DNA of 34,925 bases, taken from NCBI GenBank assembly GCA_937925595.1, contig CALALQ010000045.1, forward strand, positions 1 to 34,925, given 5' to 3'. The translations under genes and the position numbers were made by a program. Position 1 is the stretch's first letter; each line of letters begins with the position of its first letter. A model generated the notes under the pieces. The model was not told the origin of the DNA. It made no database searches and was given only the letters and a program-made list of their open reading frames with translations. The stretch is from an uncultured Demequina sp. (GTDB lineage: Bacteria > Actinomycetota > Actinomycetes > Actinomycetales > Demequinaceae). Positions 23,080-31,964 of this stretch are shown piece after piece.

Positions 23080-24330
23080 TCATTCGAACCTGAGCCGACG
23101 CGCCTGTTCGATACGTTCGGCCTGCTCACGGTCGCGACGGGAGGTCGCGTCATGCGCCTTGCGGGCGATCTCCTCGCTGCGGCGGTTGACCTCTTCGATG
23201 ACGCCTCGCAGCGTGTCGGCGTGGTGGGACTCGATTTCATCGATCGTGGTCCCGTCCAGTACGAAGCGGTCGCCCTGGACGCTGGCGATGCCCGGCCGGT
23301 GCATGGTCGTGAAGCGCGGAGGGCGGTTCCACACCTCTACGAGCAGTTGCCGCTCGGCCTGGGACGGGGTTCGAGAGAGCTGCAACGGCACCGCGTATAG
23401 CGCGCTTCCACGTGACCCATCGTTGCGAGGCGCGCCCATACCTTCCGCGACCACGCCCGTGATTTTGAGCGGCGTGAACGAGAACTCGTCATCGCCTATG
23501 GGAGAGTTGGTGTCGGCCGCGGTCTGCGGTGTCCGGCTGTCCCGGAGAGCCGCGCCCGCAACTTCGGAGGCGTAGCTCGCAGCGTCCCGGATGAGCCGGT
23601 CAGCGGCGGCCTCGACGGTCTCGCCGTCGATCGGGACATACACGAGATCGGCGATCACGTCCGGCATCTCGGTGTCGCCGACTCGGAGCGGCATCACTTT
23701 CACCCGGCCCTGTTTGAGCCCGCCGGTGACCGCGAGCGAGAGCTCCTTGCGGCACCACTCGGAGTTCCTGGAGTCATCCGAGACCAACACGGCCATGTAC
23801 TCGAACTCGTGCACGGCATCGGCGACGCGCGCCACGAGGGAGTCGCCGGCACGCAACTCGTCCTCGTCACGCCAAGCTGCGGCGCCCCGCGCGACCAGTG
23901 CGGCTTTCAGCGCGATAGCCAAGGGCTTGTCGGCGTGCGAGTAGCTGATGAAGAACGATGGAGGCTCGGACATTGGGAGGGATGGGGTCGGTGGTGTTGG
24001 TTGCAGACGAGCGGCTGGCGGTGCGTTGGTCTGATGCTGCCTCAGAGCCTCGTCGTACAGGCGGTCGCCGCGCGGCGTGATCGCGAAGGTGACTTGTGGG
24101 TCGAAGGCGTAGTTCCAGGAGCCGTTGATCAGCTCGGCGTTGTGGAGCGCCAAGACGTCGTCGACCAGGACCTCCTCGCCGTCCTCCGGGAGGCCAGCAC
24201 CGAAGATCACCGCGGGCTCGCGCTCATGACCGTGGACAGCGAACTTCTGGCGTGGCCGAGGCACGGTCCGTGCCGCCTTGATCAACCGGAACAACAACTT
24301 GATCTGTTCAGCCCCGAGCGGTTCAGACAT
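23080..24330 (-). CDS. TIR-domain protein with N-terminal winged-helix-like part
   Basis: 416 residues from the ATG at 24330 (MSEPLGAEQIKLL); the frame stays open upstream only as the antisense of a neighbouring gene. Residues 1-100 look like a winged helix ending TFAITPRGDRLYDEAL. A Pro-rich linker follows. The TIR domain spans about 126-255: FFISYSHADKPLAIALK, WRDEDEL, YMAVLVSDDSRNS and EWCRKEL with the probable catalytic Glu196. The C-terminal 150 residues (VPLQLSRTPSQ, FTTMHRPGIASV, LDGTTIDEIE, and a charged helix to the end) are a conserved domain often seen behind bacterial TIR domains. TIR proteins in bacteria typically degrade NAD+ or make cADPR-like signals during phage attack; that role is inferred. 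It occupies the variable slot beside the left end. Confidence 0.88.
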   Translation of the reverse strand: MSEPLGAEQIKLLFRLIKAARTVPRPRQKFAVHGHEREPAVIFGAGLPEDGEEVLVDDVLALHNAELINGSWNYAFDPQVTFAITPRGDRLYDEALRQHQTNAPPAARLQPTPPTPSLPMSEPPSFFISYSHADKPLAIALKAALVARGAAAWRDEDELRAGDSLVARVADAVHEFEYMAVLVSDDSRNSEWCRKELSLAVTGGLKQGRVKVMPLRVGDTEMPDVIADLVYVPIDGETVEAAADRLIRDAASYASEVAGAALRDSRTPQTAADTNSPIGDDEFSFTPLKITGVVAEGMGAPRNDGSRGSALYAVPLQLSRTPSQAERQLLVEVWNRPPRFTTMHRPGIASVQGDRFVLDGTTIDEIESHHADTLRGVIEEVNRRSEEIARKAHDATSRRDREQAERIEQARRLRFE

Positions 24331-24502
24331 GCCTAACCAGATCGTAAGGATGTACGCGGTCGGAGCGCAGGACTTCGCGGCACATCCGGCCAGCGGCCTG
24401 ACGCTGTTCTGGCGTCGTCCGCCCGACGCCGGCGAGCGGCCTTCCGACGTCGCTCGGCGGCAGCACAGTGAACGCCGGCTGCTCGATGACCGATGACCGC
24501 GG

Positions 24503-24532
24503 GTCTGGCAGCACGTGGCCGCGCTGCCAGAC
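24503..24532 (-). terminator. Conserved hairpin after 370-residue gene copy 2
   Basis: GTCTGGCAGC pairs perfectly with GCTGCCAGAC across a 10-base loop, 13 bp past the stop codon. It is homologous in position and core to the hairpins at 7331 and 18223. Confidence 0.7.
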
Positions 24533-24544
24533 TGCGGGTTCGGC

Positions 24545-25660
24545 TCAGGCGGCGCGCGGAAGCTGCCTGTCGAACTCGTCGAGATCGACCGACGAGATCC
24601 ACTGCTCGATGCGAAGAGGTTGGTGATCGGCGCCGTTGCGCGTGTGTTCCTTGACGAGCGTCTCGCCGTCGCCGAGTTCGACACCGCGAGCGCGCGCGTT
24701 GGCCAGCGCTTGCGGGCTGTGTTCCTGGCCGTCAGGGAGGCGGCGCACGAACGGGCGCACGTACGCGCTGCTGACGGCGCGACGCAGCCACTGCGTCGGT
24801 TCGTCGTGTCGTGCCGCCGGATCGCGATCAAGGGGTCGCGCGGCGATCTCGATGAACTTCGCCAGCTCGCAGAGCGCGACGACCCAGGCGGTCCACAACG
24901 CTTCCGCCTCGACGCCGGCAGACGCGGCGACCGGGACGATCTCCCCGGATCGATGCTGGCGCAGGCACAGGCGTCCGGAGATACTGGCGCCGTCGTGAGG
25001 CTGATACTCGAACGGCAGGACCTTCATGGAGTCCTGCTCGACCGGCGGGCAGAACGTGACGGTGAACTGCGGGCCGGGCAGGACGACCTGCCGCACCAGC
25101 GGCACGACGTCACCGCCGATCGCTCGCGAGGCCTCGATCGCGCGTTCGACGAGCCGGGGGCTCGCTCCACTTGGAGGCGCTGCCGTGATCTGCTCATCCT
25201 TGATCGCGTGCGGCTGTGGCGTTCCTACGAGGTTCGCGAGCGCATCGTGGAGAAGGTCCCAGTGAGGCCCGCTGCTGAGGAAGTCGCCGGCGATGCGACC
25301 GTGGCCGTCCACGATCGCGGCGTCGTCGCAGACGATCGCCAGCCGACGCCGGCCGGCACCGGCCGAGGCGGCGACCGGCGCTTGCGTCTCAGCGACGTAG
25401 ATCCGGACGTCGCTCTTGCCCGGCAGGCGACGAGCGGTCAGGCCCAACTCGGTCAAGCGGGCGTCGCGCTGGACGCGGGCGACGAACTGTTGCCACTGCG
25501 CATTGGTACGGCTCGGCGCGACCTCCCGTGGATCAGGGTCTAGGCCGAGGTACGGGCTGGAGTAGCTCCAGTCCTGGGTGGAGAGGCCGGCGAACGGATG
25601 GCTGGCCGGCTGGTGGCGCTGCTTGTGTCGCCGGGACCTCCGGCGGGACTGCTTTGACAT
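24545..25660 (-). CDS. Conserved island protein of unknown function, copy 2 (371 aa)
   Basis: 371 residues and collinear with the protein at 7373-8485, with identical stretches such as MSKQSRRRSRRHKQRHQPAS, PSGASPRLVERAIEAS and the final QLPRAA. Differences are spread evenly with no frame damage, so both copies have been under selection. The very basic N-terminus suggests nucleic-acid contact, and the rest matches no family I know. It uses the same start context (CAGGAGG, ATG). It sits between the TIR gene (downstream) and the hsdM remnant (upstream), the same relative place as copy 1, and so is probably part of the element core. Confidence 0.8.
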   Translation of the reverse strand: MSKQSRRRSRRHKQRHQPASHPFAGLSTQDWSYSSPYLGLDPDPREVAPSRTNAQWQQFVARVQRDARLTELGLTARRLPGKSDVRIYVAETQAPVAASAGAGRRRLAIVCDDAAIVDGHGRIAGDFLSSGPHWDLLHDALANLVGTPQPHAIKDEQITAAPPSGASPRLVERAIEASRAIGGDVVPLVRQVVLPGPQFTVTFCPPVEQDSMKVLPFEYQPHDGASISGRLCLRQHRSGEIVPVAASAGVEAEALWTAWVVALCELAKFIEIAARPLDRDPAARHDEPTQWLRRAVSSAYVRPFVRRLPDGQEHSPQALANARARGVELGDGETLVKEHTRNGADHQPLRIEQWISSVDLDEFDRQLPRAA

Positions 25661-25815
25661 CTGCCTCCTGGCTTGAGGTCAAGAGTGCTCACGTCGGGAC
25701 GCTCCGGGTGATGCGGGAAGATGCCCGCCAACGCGGGACGCATGCTCGAGGCGCAGACTGCGCGGGCCGTCGTCGAGGTGCTTCGTGAGCAATGCTCAAA
25801 CGGTAGCCGGACGCT
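25661..25815 (-). repeat. Conserved upstream segment of the 370-residue gene, copy 2
   Basis: Matches 8486-8650 closely; the similarity stops near 25815, close to the degraded hsdM. It probably holds the shared promoter and leader of the 370-residue gene. Confidence 0.6.
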
Positions 25816-25844
25816 CGGACGCTGTCGAGCCGCCGGCGGGCGCG

Positions 25845-26177
<333 letters not shown>

Positions 26178-26366
26178 TTACACGCGGCGTTTGTGGCCGG
26201 TACGAAGCGAGGACCCACGACCGGCAGCAGCGCTGCCGAGACCGCTCGGCGCGCTCAGACGGTATTCGTCTCTGAACACGCCGCGTTCGTGACAAATGAC
26301 GCGGCGCTTTGCCAAAAGTTTGCGGCAATCCCGGTTTAGGTCCGAGCCCGCGCGTATGTTGAGGAC

Positions 26367-27965
26367 ATGAGCTCGGAGGAGGCAATCAACGACTTGGTGC
26401 AATGGACTCTCGCCGGGGCAGGACAGCGCGACACCGCGATGGTCCGCCAGGCGCTGCACGAGGAGTTGGTCCGTGTCGGTGACGCTCACGCGAATGAACC
26501 CAGCGAATGGGCGGCGTGGGCCGATGGCGCGGATGTGATCGGCACGGCCTACGAGCGGCTCGTGAGTGGGGCCGACCGACGCGCGAAAGGCCAGTTCCAG
26601 ACGCCATTCTGGGCGGCCGATGTGATGGCGGACTGGCTGCTGGAGAGCAGCCCGGCCAAGATCCTCGATCCCGGTGTGGGCGCCGGTCGGCTGCTGTTTC
26701 GCGCGGGTGAGCGCTCGGTCGGTAACGTCGAGCTCGAGGGTTTCGACATTGATCCGCTGTGTCTCGCCATGGCGGACTTGAACCTTCAGCTCCGCGGGCT
26801 TGAGAGCCGGAGCCTGCTCGAGAAGAACTTCCTGATCGATGCGGTCGAGCAAGCACCAGACGCAATCATCTGCAATCCGCCGTATTCCCGCCACCACGCA
26901 ATCCCGGCCGATCAGAAGGCGGCGATCCACGACGGCTTCGAACAGCGCTTGGGGTTGCGCCTCAACCGGCTGGCCGCATTGCACGTGCTCTTCCTGATCC
27001 GCTCGCTCGAGATCGTTTCCGACGGTGGGCGGATCGCCTTCATCACCCCATCGGATTGGCTCGACGTCGGATACGGCAAGAAGATCAAACGCCACGTGCT
27101 CGACCACGCAGAGGTCGACGCGATCATCCTTTTCCACGACGACCATCTCTTTTTCGACGGTGCCCTCACAAGCGCGGCGATCACGTTGCTCCGCAAGAGC
27201 CCGCCGACCGGCAAACCTACCCGCGTGATCCGCCTGGCCGAGCATCTGCCCGCCGTCCAACAGGTATTGGCCGCGGTCAACGGCGACGCGACTGATCTCG
27301 AGGTCGAGGAAGTCCAACTGACCGACACCGACAAGTGGAGCCGCAGCACGACCGCAGTCGCTGCCGGGAAGCCGCTCAGCGAGTTCGCTCGGATCCGGCG
27401 CGGCATTGCCACCGGCGCCAACAAGTTCTTCGTCGTTTCGGAGCAACGGCGGCAGGAGCTTGGGCTGTCCACCGATGATCTTCGGCCATGCATCACGGGG
27501 CCGAAGCTGATCACCGGCACCGAGCTGACTGCTGAGGACCTGACGAAACTGCCGGACACTGCGCCGCGATGGGCGATCGAGTGCCGACGCCCGGAAGCCG
27601 AACAGGAGGACACGCCGCTTGGTGTATACCTGCGTTACGGCAAGGAAGAGTTGGCGGTTCACGCGGGCTATTTGGCCAGCAAGCGCAAGCCGTGGTACGC
27701 ACTCGAGCGCCGTGACGACGTCTCGATCCTGTTCACGTACATGAACCGTCAACGCCCCCGCTTCATTCGCAACAGGGCCGGCGCCGTGCCGCTGAACACG
27801 TTTCTCATTGTCGAGCCCAAGCCGGGCGTCGATCCGGACCAGCTCTGCGACATCCTCAATCGTTCGGAAACGATCGCCCAACTGGAGGCACTTCGACGCA
27901 ACTACGGAGGCGGCCTCTGGAAACTCGAGCCCGGTGAAGTCAGCCGCCTCCGCGTCGAGCTCTGA
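26367..27965 (+). CDS. Type II N6-adenine DNA methyltransferase (XamI-type system)
   Basis: 532 residues. Motif X GQFQTP (75-80), SAM-binding motif I DPGVGAGRL (101-109), FDID (126-129) and catalytic NPPY (170-173) define a gamma-class N6-adenine methyltransferase. The C-terminal half (SRSTTAVAAGKPLSEFARIRRGIATGANKFF to the end, with varied strands) is a target-recognition region of the Eco57I/TaqI type. It protects host DNA from the endonuclease encoded next. If the system is a true XamI relative the site would be GTCGAC, but specificity cannot be read with certainty. A TTGCC-N10-GGCAA palindrome at 26309-26328, just before the gene, might be an operator. The ATG at 26367 is used. Confidence 0.92.
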   Translation: MSSEEAINDLVQWTLAGAGQRDTAMVRQALHEELVRVGDAHANEPSEWAAWADGADVIGTAYERLVSGADRRAKGQFQTPFWAADVMADWLLESSPAKILDPGVGAGRLLFRAGERSVGNVELEGFDIDPLCLAMADLNLQLRGLESRSLLEKNFLIDAVEQAPDAIICNPPYSRHHAIPADQKAAIHDGFEQRLGLRLNRLAALHVLFLIRSLEIVSDGGRIAFITPSDWLDVGYGKKIKRHVLDHAEVDAIILFHDDHLFFDGALTSAAITLLRKSPPTGKPTRVIRLAEHLPAVQQVLAAVNGDATDLEVEEVQLTDTDKWSRSTTAVAAGKPLSEFARIRRGIATGANKFFVVSEQRRQELGLSTDDLRPCITGPKLITGTELTAEDLTKLPDTAPRWAIECRRPEAEQEDTPLGVYLRYGKEELAVHAGYLASKRKPWYALERRDDVSILFTYMNRQRPRFIRNRAGAVPLNTFLIVEPKPGVDPDQLCDILNRSETIAQLEALRRNYGGGLWKLEPGEVSRLRVEL

Positions 27966-27974
27966 AGACCAACG

Positions 27975-28004
27975 CCCCTCTTTAGACGAGTCGGAGGGGG
28001 TTTT
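27975..28004 (+). terminator. Hairpin between methyltransferase and endonuclease genes
   Basis: CCCCTC pairs with GAGGGG across a 13-base loop and is followed by TTTT, ten bases after the methyltransferase stop. It could end or attenuate transcription into the endonuclease gene and so keep nuclease expression below methylase expression. Confidence 0.6.
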
Positions 28005-28030
28005 CATGGGGGACGTTGTATGTATAAGAC

Positions 28031-28972
28031 ATGCCGCGTCCCCCCGAACGATGGACCGAAGACGAACTAAAGGCTGATGCTCAGATCGCCCTCCAGGTTC
28101 ATGTTGAGCTGCGCCGAGCTGCGGCCGAAGAGGAGCACCGCCAATACATTGAGCTGGTCGAGCGGTTCCAGGCGGATGCAAGCGAGCTCCTAGAACGCAC
28201 GGACAATCTGCGCCAGATCACCGGGGACTCGCTCAAGAAGCGCAACGTTCTCGAGCTCGCGCGGTACGCGGCGGTTCCTTTGATCAGCGCCGGCGACCTG
28301 GACAACTTGACCGGGGCCAAGTTCGGCAACTGGATCAAACAGAAGAGTGATCGCGGCACGTGCCCAAGCGATGAGGAGTTCGCGGAAGCAGCGGCAGTGA
28401 TTAAGCCGACACTGAACCCTCTGCTAGCGCCGTGGATTGCCGACGGCAGGGCACCGACAGCGGCAGAGCTCGAACGCTTCGCATTTACGACCGCGCTTGT
28501 ACCGGCCTCCAACGTCCTCACGACCCTCCGACGCAGTGAGAGCTCGTCACGCCAAGAAGAGGCGATCCGAGCAGCCTGCAAATCGGCCGGTTACGAACCC
28601 ACCAAGCCCCCAGGGGCGCTCACAGACCCGATCAACGATATGGACCCTGGCACATATTCGACTGCGTCGCGCAAGATCGCCGGCGACAACATGGACGTGC
28701 CAATCCGTATGCGAAGCGGCCATTTCTTGAAGTTCGTCGCTGTCGAGGCGAAGGTCTCCAACACGGCCGTCAACTCGCGCAAGCGCCTAGCTGAAGTCAT
28801 GAACAAGCGTTCGAAGTGGGACAACGCTGGGGAGCTGTACGACTTCCGGACAGCCGCGGTGCTAGCCGGCGACTTCTCGTTGGAGCGCCTGAAGGAAGCG
28901 CAGACGTCGGGCGTCATGATCTTCTGGGAACACCGGCTCGAAGACCTCACGGATTTCCTCAAGGGCAAGTAG
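28031..28972 (+). CDS. XamI-family type II restriction endonuclease
   Basis: 313 residues. The start MPRPPERWTEDEL, the helical first half (RNVLELARYAAVPLIS, FGNWIKQKS), and the motif FVAVEAKVSNTAVNSRKRL near residue 240 match the XamI endonuclease family, which cuts GTCGAC. The Glu-x-Lys in VEAKVS fits the PD-(D/E)XK active site. The start is the ATG at 28031, since an in-frame TAA lies two codons upstream. It lies 65 bp after the methyltransferase gene with a hairpin between. The family call rests on overall pattern recognition, and recognition specificity is inferred. Confidence 0.85.
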   Translation: MPRPPERWTEDELKADAQIALQVHVELRRAAAEEEHRQYIELVERFQADASELLERTDNLRQITGDSLKKRNVLELARYAAVPLISAGDLDNLTGAKFGNWIKQKSDRGTCPSDEEFAEAAAVIKPTLNPLLAPWIADGRAPTAAELERFAFTTALVPASNVLTTLRRSESSSRQEEAIRAACKSAGYEPTKPPGALTDPINDMDPGTYSTASRKIAGDNMDVPIRMRSGHFLKFVAVEAKVSNTAVNSRKRLAEVMNKRSKWDNAGELYDFRTAAVLAGDFSLERLKEAQTSGVMIFWEHRLEDLTDFLKGK

Positions 28973-29063
28973 CCGTCTCGGTCCGAGCTGCTCGCATTTT
29001 CCAGAAGAGTTCGTTGCCAGGCCAGCCTATGCCGGTCGCCAAGGCGGTGGGAGTTTGGAGCCT

Positions 29064-29270
29064 CTAGTCGCCGGCGAGTTCGATGCCGGCGGCGCGGGCC
29101 GCGGCGACGGCTTCGGCGGAGAATATGAACGGATAGTCGCCGCAGTAGATCTGGCCGTCGATGAGTTCGATCTTGTCGCCAAGGACGCCGATCTCCCCGA
29201 GCCGCCGGTACTCCTCGACGGTCATGCGGCGCGCGGGGATCGCGCCGTTAGACGCGGTTCCGTTGCTCAT
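29064..29270 (-). CDS. Short Uma2-N-terminus-like protein (68 aa)
   Basis: 68 residues from the ATG at 29270. RRMTVEEYRRLGEIGVLGDK followed by IELIDGQIY copies the opening of Uma2 (DUF820) proteins, but the catalytic part is absent. It ends with FSAEAVAAARAAGIELAGD. It may be a truncated Uma2 or a small stand-alone member of that group. It lies head to head with the full Uma2 gene at 29377. Confidence 0.6.
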   Translation of the reverse strand: MSNGTASNGAIPARRMTVEEYRRLGEIGVLGDKIELIDGQIYCGDYPFIFSAEAVAAARAAGIELAGD

Positions 29271-29376
29271 ACAAGGCAAGATACCTCGCGTAGAAGAGGG
29301 GCGGCCCGCGCGGAACGGCTGCCCGTCACCTGGACCCGGCGGGGCGTGCGCGTTGCGCGGGGATTACGCTAACCGG

Positions 29377-29928
29377 ATGCCGTTGGCGGTCAAGCACCCG
29401 CGTCTGAGCAGCGACGAGTACGAGGCGCTGCAAGCGAAGGCCGGCTGGACGGCTCCGGTGGAGCTCATCGGAGGCGAGCCCGTGGTCACTCTCCCGACTG
29501 CGGTTCGCGTCTCGTCGGTCCGCGGGGAGCTGTTCTACGTCCTGCGCGGATGGGCGAGCCCAGGGAGAGGTGGGCTGACGCTGCAGAACGTGTTTGTGCG
29601 GATCAGCGAGGGTACGTTCCTGGCGCCGGCGGTCGCGTGGTGGTCGGACTCGCGCCGTCCGAGCGTGGGTCCTGGACCGATCGACACGGTGCCGGACCTG
29701 GTCATCGAAGTTCTTGCACCGTCGAGCCGAGACAACGTCCTGGGCCCCAAGTGCGCGTTGTACGTGGCGGCCGGTGTGAACGAGATCTGGGTGGCCGATC
29801 CGCACGCGACGCAGATCACCGTTGTCTCCGGCGGCGGGGAGCGCGTGTTCGCGCGTGGCGAGGTTCTGCGCAGCGCGCTCCTGCCGGGTCTCGCCGTGGG
29901 TCTGGAAGCGGTGTTCGGGCAGCGCTGA
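29377..29928 (+). CDS. Uma2-family (DUF820) putative endonuclease
   Basis: 183 residues from the ATG at 29377. The start MPLAVKHPRLSSDEYEAL is followed by VELIGGEPV, then the active-site-like PDLVIEVLAPSSRDN, then ALYVAAGVNEIWVADP, the standard Uma2 fold (restriction-endonuclease-like). The biological role of the family is unknown, and it is very common and multi-copy in some phyla. A frameshifted copy is at 11570-12111, with the same convergent transposase gene end behind it. The two blocks arose by duplication or by repeated acquisition of the element. Confidence 0.85.
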   Translation: MPLAVKHPRLSSDEYEALQAKAGWTAPVELIGGEPVVTLPTAVRVSSVRGELFYVLRGWASPGRGGLTLQNVFVRISEGTFLAPAVAWWSDSRRPSVGPGPIDTVPDLVIEVLAPSSRDNVLGPKCALYVAAGVNEIWVADPHATQITVVSGGGERVFARGEVLRSALLPGLAVGLEAVFGQR

Positions 29929-29971
29929 AGTCGGTGTCTGCTGCGGCGACGGTCGCGGCAGGCAGGGCTGC

Positions 29972-31942
29972 TCAGAACGGAAGCTCGTCGTCGAGAAGGA
30001 CTTCGGCGGCGTCGCGGCCGGGCTGGTTCTCGAGCGGGTCTTCGAGTTCGCCGGGCAGCAGTGGAGGGACTACGGGCGCCTCTTCGGGCTCGGTCGGGTC
30101 TTCGCCGGCGGCTGTGGTGCTGAGGCCGATCGGTTGTTGGTGACCGACGCCGAGGGCGACGGCGTTGGTGCCGTACGGTTGGTCGAGGCCGAGCTCGCTG
30201 CGGAACGCGTGCAGTGATGTCGCGTAGGTGGTGCCGTCGTCGACGAGGATCCGGTCGGGGTCAGGGGTGCCGAGCGGTCGGCTGTCGGGCATCCACTGCT
30301 CGCGCCAGCAGATCATCAACCACTCGATCAGCAGCGCGGCGTTCGCGCGCAGCTGCTGGTTGTCCAGGCCGCGGCGCTTGGGCCGCAGGGCGTGGTCGTC
30401 GGCGCCCGAGCGCCAGCGTACGCGCCAGTGGTGATGCACGCGTTCGTAGCGGTCGTGGGAGTGGCGCAGCGCGAGGTAGACGGGCGAGTCGCGCCACAGC
30501 GGCAGCAGCATCCGCCAGCTGACGTTGCAGCCGATGCTCTGCCGGCGTTCGCAGTCCGGGGTTGTCGGCGTGAGGCACTGGACGTACAAACGGGGCCCGC
30601 GTTTGCCGCCGGCGGTACGGGTGAACGAGATGTGCCGAGTGGGAGCGCCGCAGTGCTTGCAGCGCACGATGCCGTGCCGGTCGTGGGTGTCGCAGTCCTC
30701 CATCTCGCGTTCCTGGCGGTTGCCGGCCGCGCGCCATGGCATGACCGACCCGACGCCGAGGCGCGTGTTGTGCTCGAACACGGGGGAGACTGAGTAGCCG
30801 CGGTCGGCGACGACCGCGCGTGGCAGCTGGCCGGTGTTCTGGACCGCGGCGGCGAACAGAGCCGGATAGGTCATGAACTCCTGCGTTGAGGCGGACGTGA
30901 TCCGGACCGCAACCGGCGCGCCGGTGAAGTGGTCGATGGCTTTGGCGTTGTAGAAGCCCACCCAGAAGCGCTTGACCTTCGTGCCGCGGATGTACGCGCG
31001 CACACCCGCGGTCGCGTCGAGCACCGCGTACCAGCACCCGCCGACCTTCACGAGCAGCCGTCCGTCCTTGCGTTCGATGCGTTCGGCGTCGCCGATTTCG
31101 GTGTCCGGACGCAGCGCCGCGAGATCGGGTTCAGGTGACTCGGCGGCCAGGTGCCGTTCGGCGCGCACGATCGGGGTTGTCGCGGCGGCGCTGATGCGGC
31201 TGCTGGCCCGCCAATCGGTGACGCGGCTGTGGCAGCTCGAGGCCGGTGGGCACACGTGCTCGAGGCGCGCGTGGGTTTCGGCTTCGGTGGAGTCGACGTG
31301 CAAGAACCGCCCAACGCGACCCTTGGAACCTTTGACGGCGAGCTCGATGAACCGGCCGGCGACTTGTTCCATGCCTGCGCTCACGTCGGGATGCTCGAGC
31401 TCGGCGAACCGCAGCTGGCAGAGCGAATAGCTCGGACGTTCCTTGAAGCCGGCCGCGCGCCAGATCGAATGTCCGGCCTGCTGCCACCACGGGCGCACGT
31501 CGGGATGACGGCTGAACACGAACGCCAAGTACGCGAGCTCGAAACGGCCGGCGCCGCGGCGCCGACCGAAGCCACTCCCGGCTTCCTTTGCCGCGCTCGC
31601 CACCGCGTCGTAGAGCGGGTCCAGCAGCGAGTACGGAGGCTTCTCGTAGCGGCGCAGAGTCTTGATCACCCACAGGCCGTTGAATACGTGCGCGTGCGTC
31701 TTGAAATGCGTCGCGTCCTGCAACGACTCAGGCGCGTGACGGTCGAGAGCCAAAGTCCGGACGGTTTCAGGAACGGTGATCTGGGCAGCGAACACGTGTT
31801 CGATGACGCTCGCAGAACCCCCGGACAGATCCTCGGGCGCGCGCACGGCATCGACGCGCGCCCAAGGGCCCGCGCAAGAACCGCACCGTATCGTCACCAC
31901 TTGAAAGAGTCCGATGACTTGTTGGTCTGTTGACCGTTTCAC
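29972..31942 (-). CDS. DDE transposase-like protein with zinc-ribbon insert (656 aa)
   Basis: 656 residues. The catalytic core resembles IS4/IS5-type DDE enzymes: Asp217 in GRFLHVDSTEAETHA, Asp380 in AVVADRGYSVSPVFE, and a candidate Glu near residue 500 (YERVHHHW). Between the last two lies a zinc-ribbon-like insert (C428, C431, C456, C464). The N-terminal 200 residues are helical, and the C-terminus is acidic and Pro-rich. It could move its own insertion sequence or the whole element. Remnants of a second copy at 12153-12407 show the gene was also in element 1. Its first 29 bases would overlap the opposite-strand right-end frame if that used its longest start. Start choice is uncertain. Confidence 0.7.
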   Translation of the reverse strand: MKRSTDQQVIGLFQVVTIRCGSCAGPWARVDAVRAPEDLSGGSASVIEHVFAAQITVPETVRTLALDRHAPESLQDATHFKTHAHVFNGLWVIKTLRRYEKPPYSLLDPLYDAVASAAKEAGSGFGRRRGAGRFELAYLAFVFSRHPDVRPWWQQAGHSIWRAAGFKERPSYSLCQLRFAELEHPDVSAGMEQVAGRFIELAVKGSKGRVGRFLHVDSTEAETHARLEHVCPPASSCHSRVTDWRASSRISAAATTPIVRAERHLAAESPEPDLAALRPDTEIGDAERIERKDGRLLVKVGGCWYAVLDATAGVRAYIRGTKVKRFWVGFYNAKAIDHFTGAPVAVRITSASTQEFMTYPALFAAAVQNTGQLPRAVVADRGYSVSPVFEHNTRLGVGSVMPWRAAGNRQEREMEDCDTHDRHGIVRCKHCGAPTRHISFTRTAGGKRGPRLYVQCLTPTTPDCERRQSIGCNVSWRMLLPLWRDSPVYLALRHSHDRYERVHHHWRVRWRSGADDHALRPKRRGLDNQQLRANAALLIEWLMICWREQWMPDSRPLGTPDPDRILVDDGTTYATSLHAFRSELGLDQPYGTNAVALGVGHQQPIGLSTTAAGEDPTEPEEAPVVPPLLPGELEDPLENQPGRDAAEVLLDDELPF

Positions 31943-31964
31943 GCGACCAGCAGGCGTGGGCTCA

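Noticed and set aside
24331..24831. N-terminal extension of the TIR protein by 167 residues
   Set aside because: This part is antisense to the 370-residue gene copy 2 and has shadow-frame composition; the ATG at 24330 starts protein-like sequence.
26178..28181. Minus-strand open frame of 667 codons
   Set aside because: It mirrors the methyltransferase, which has all its motifs. The reverse frame looks smooth but has no recognisable domain or ribosome site.
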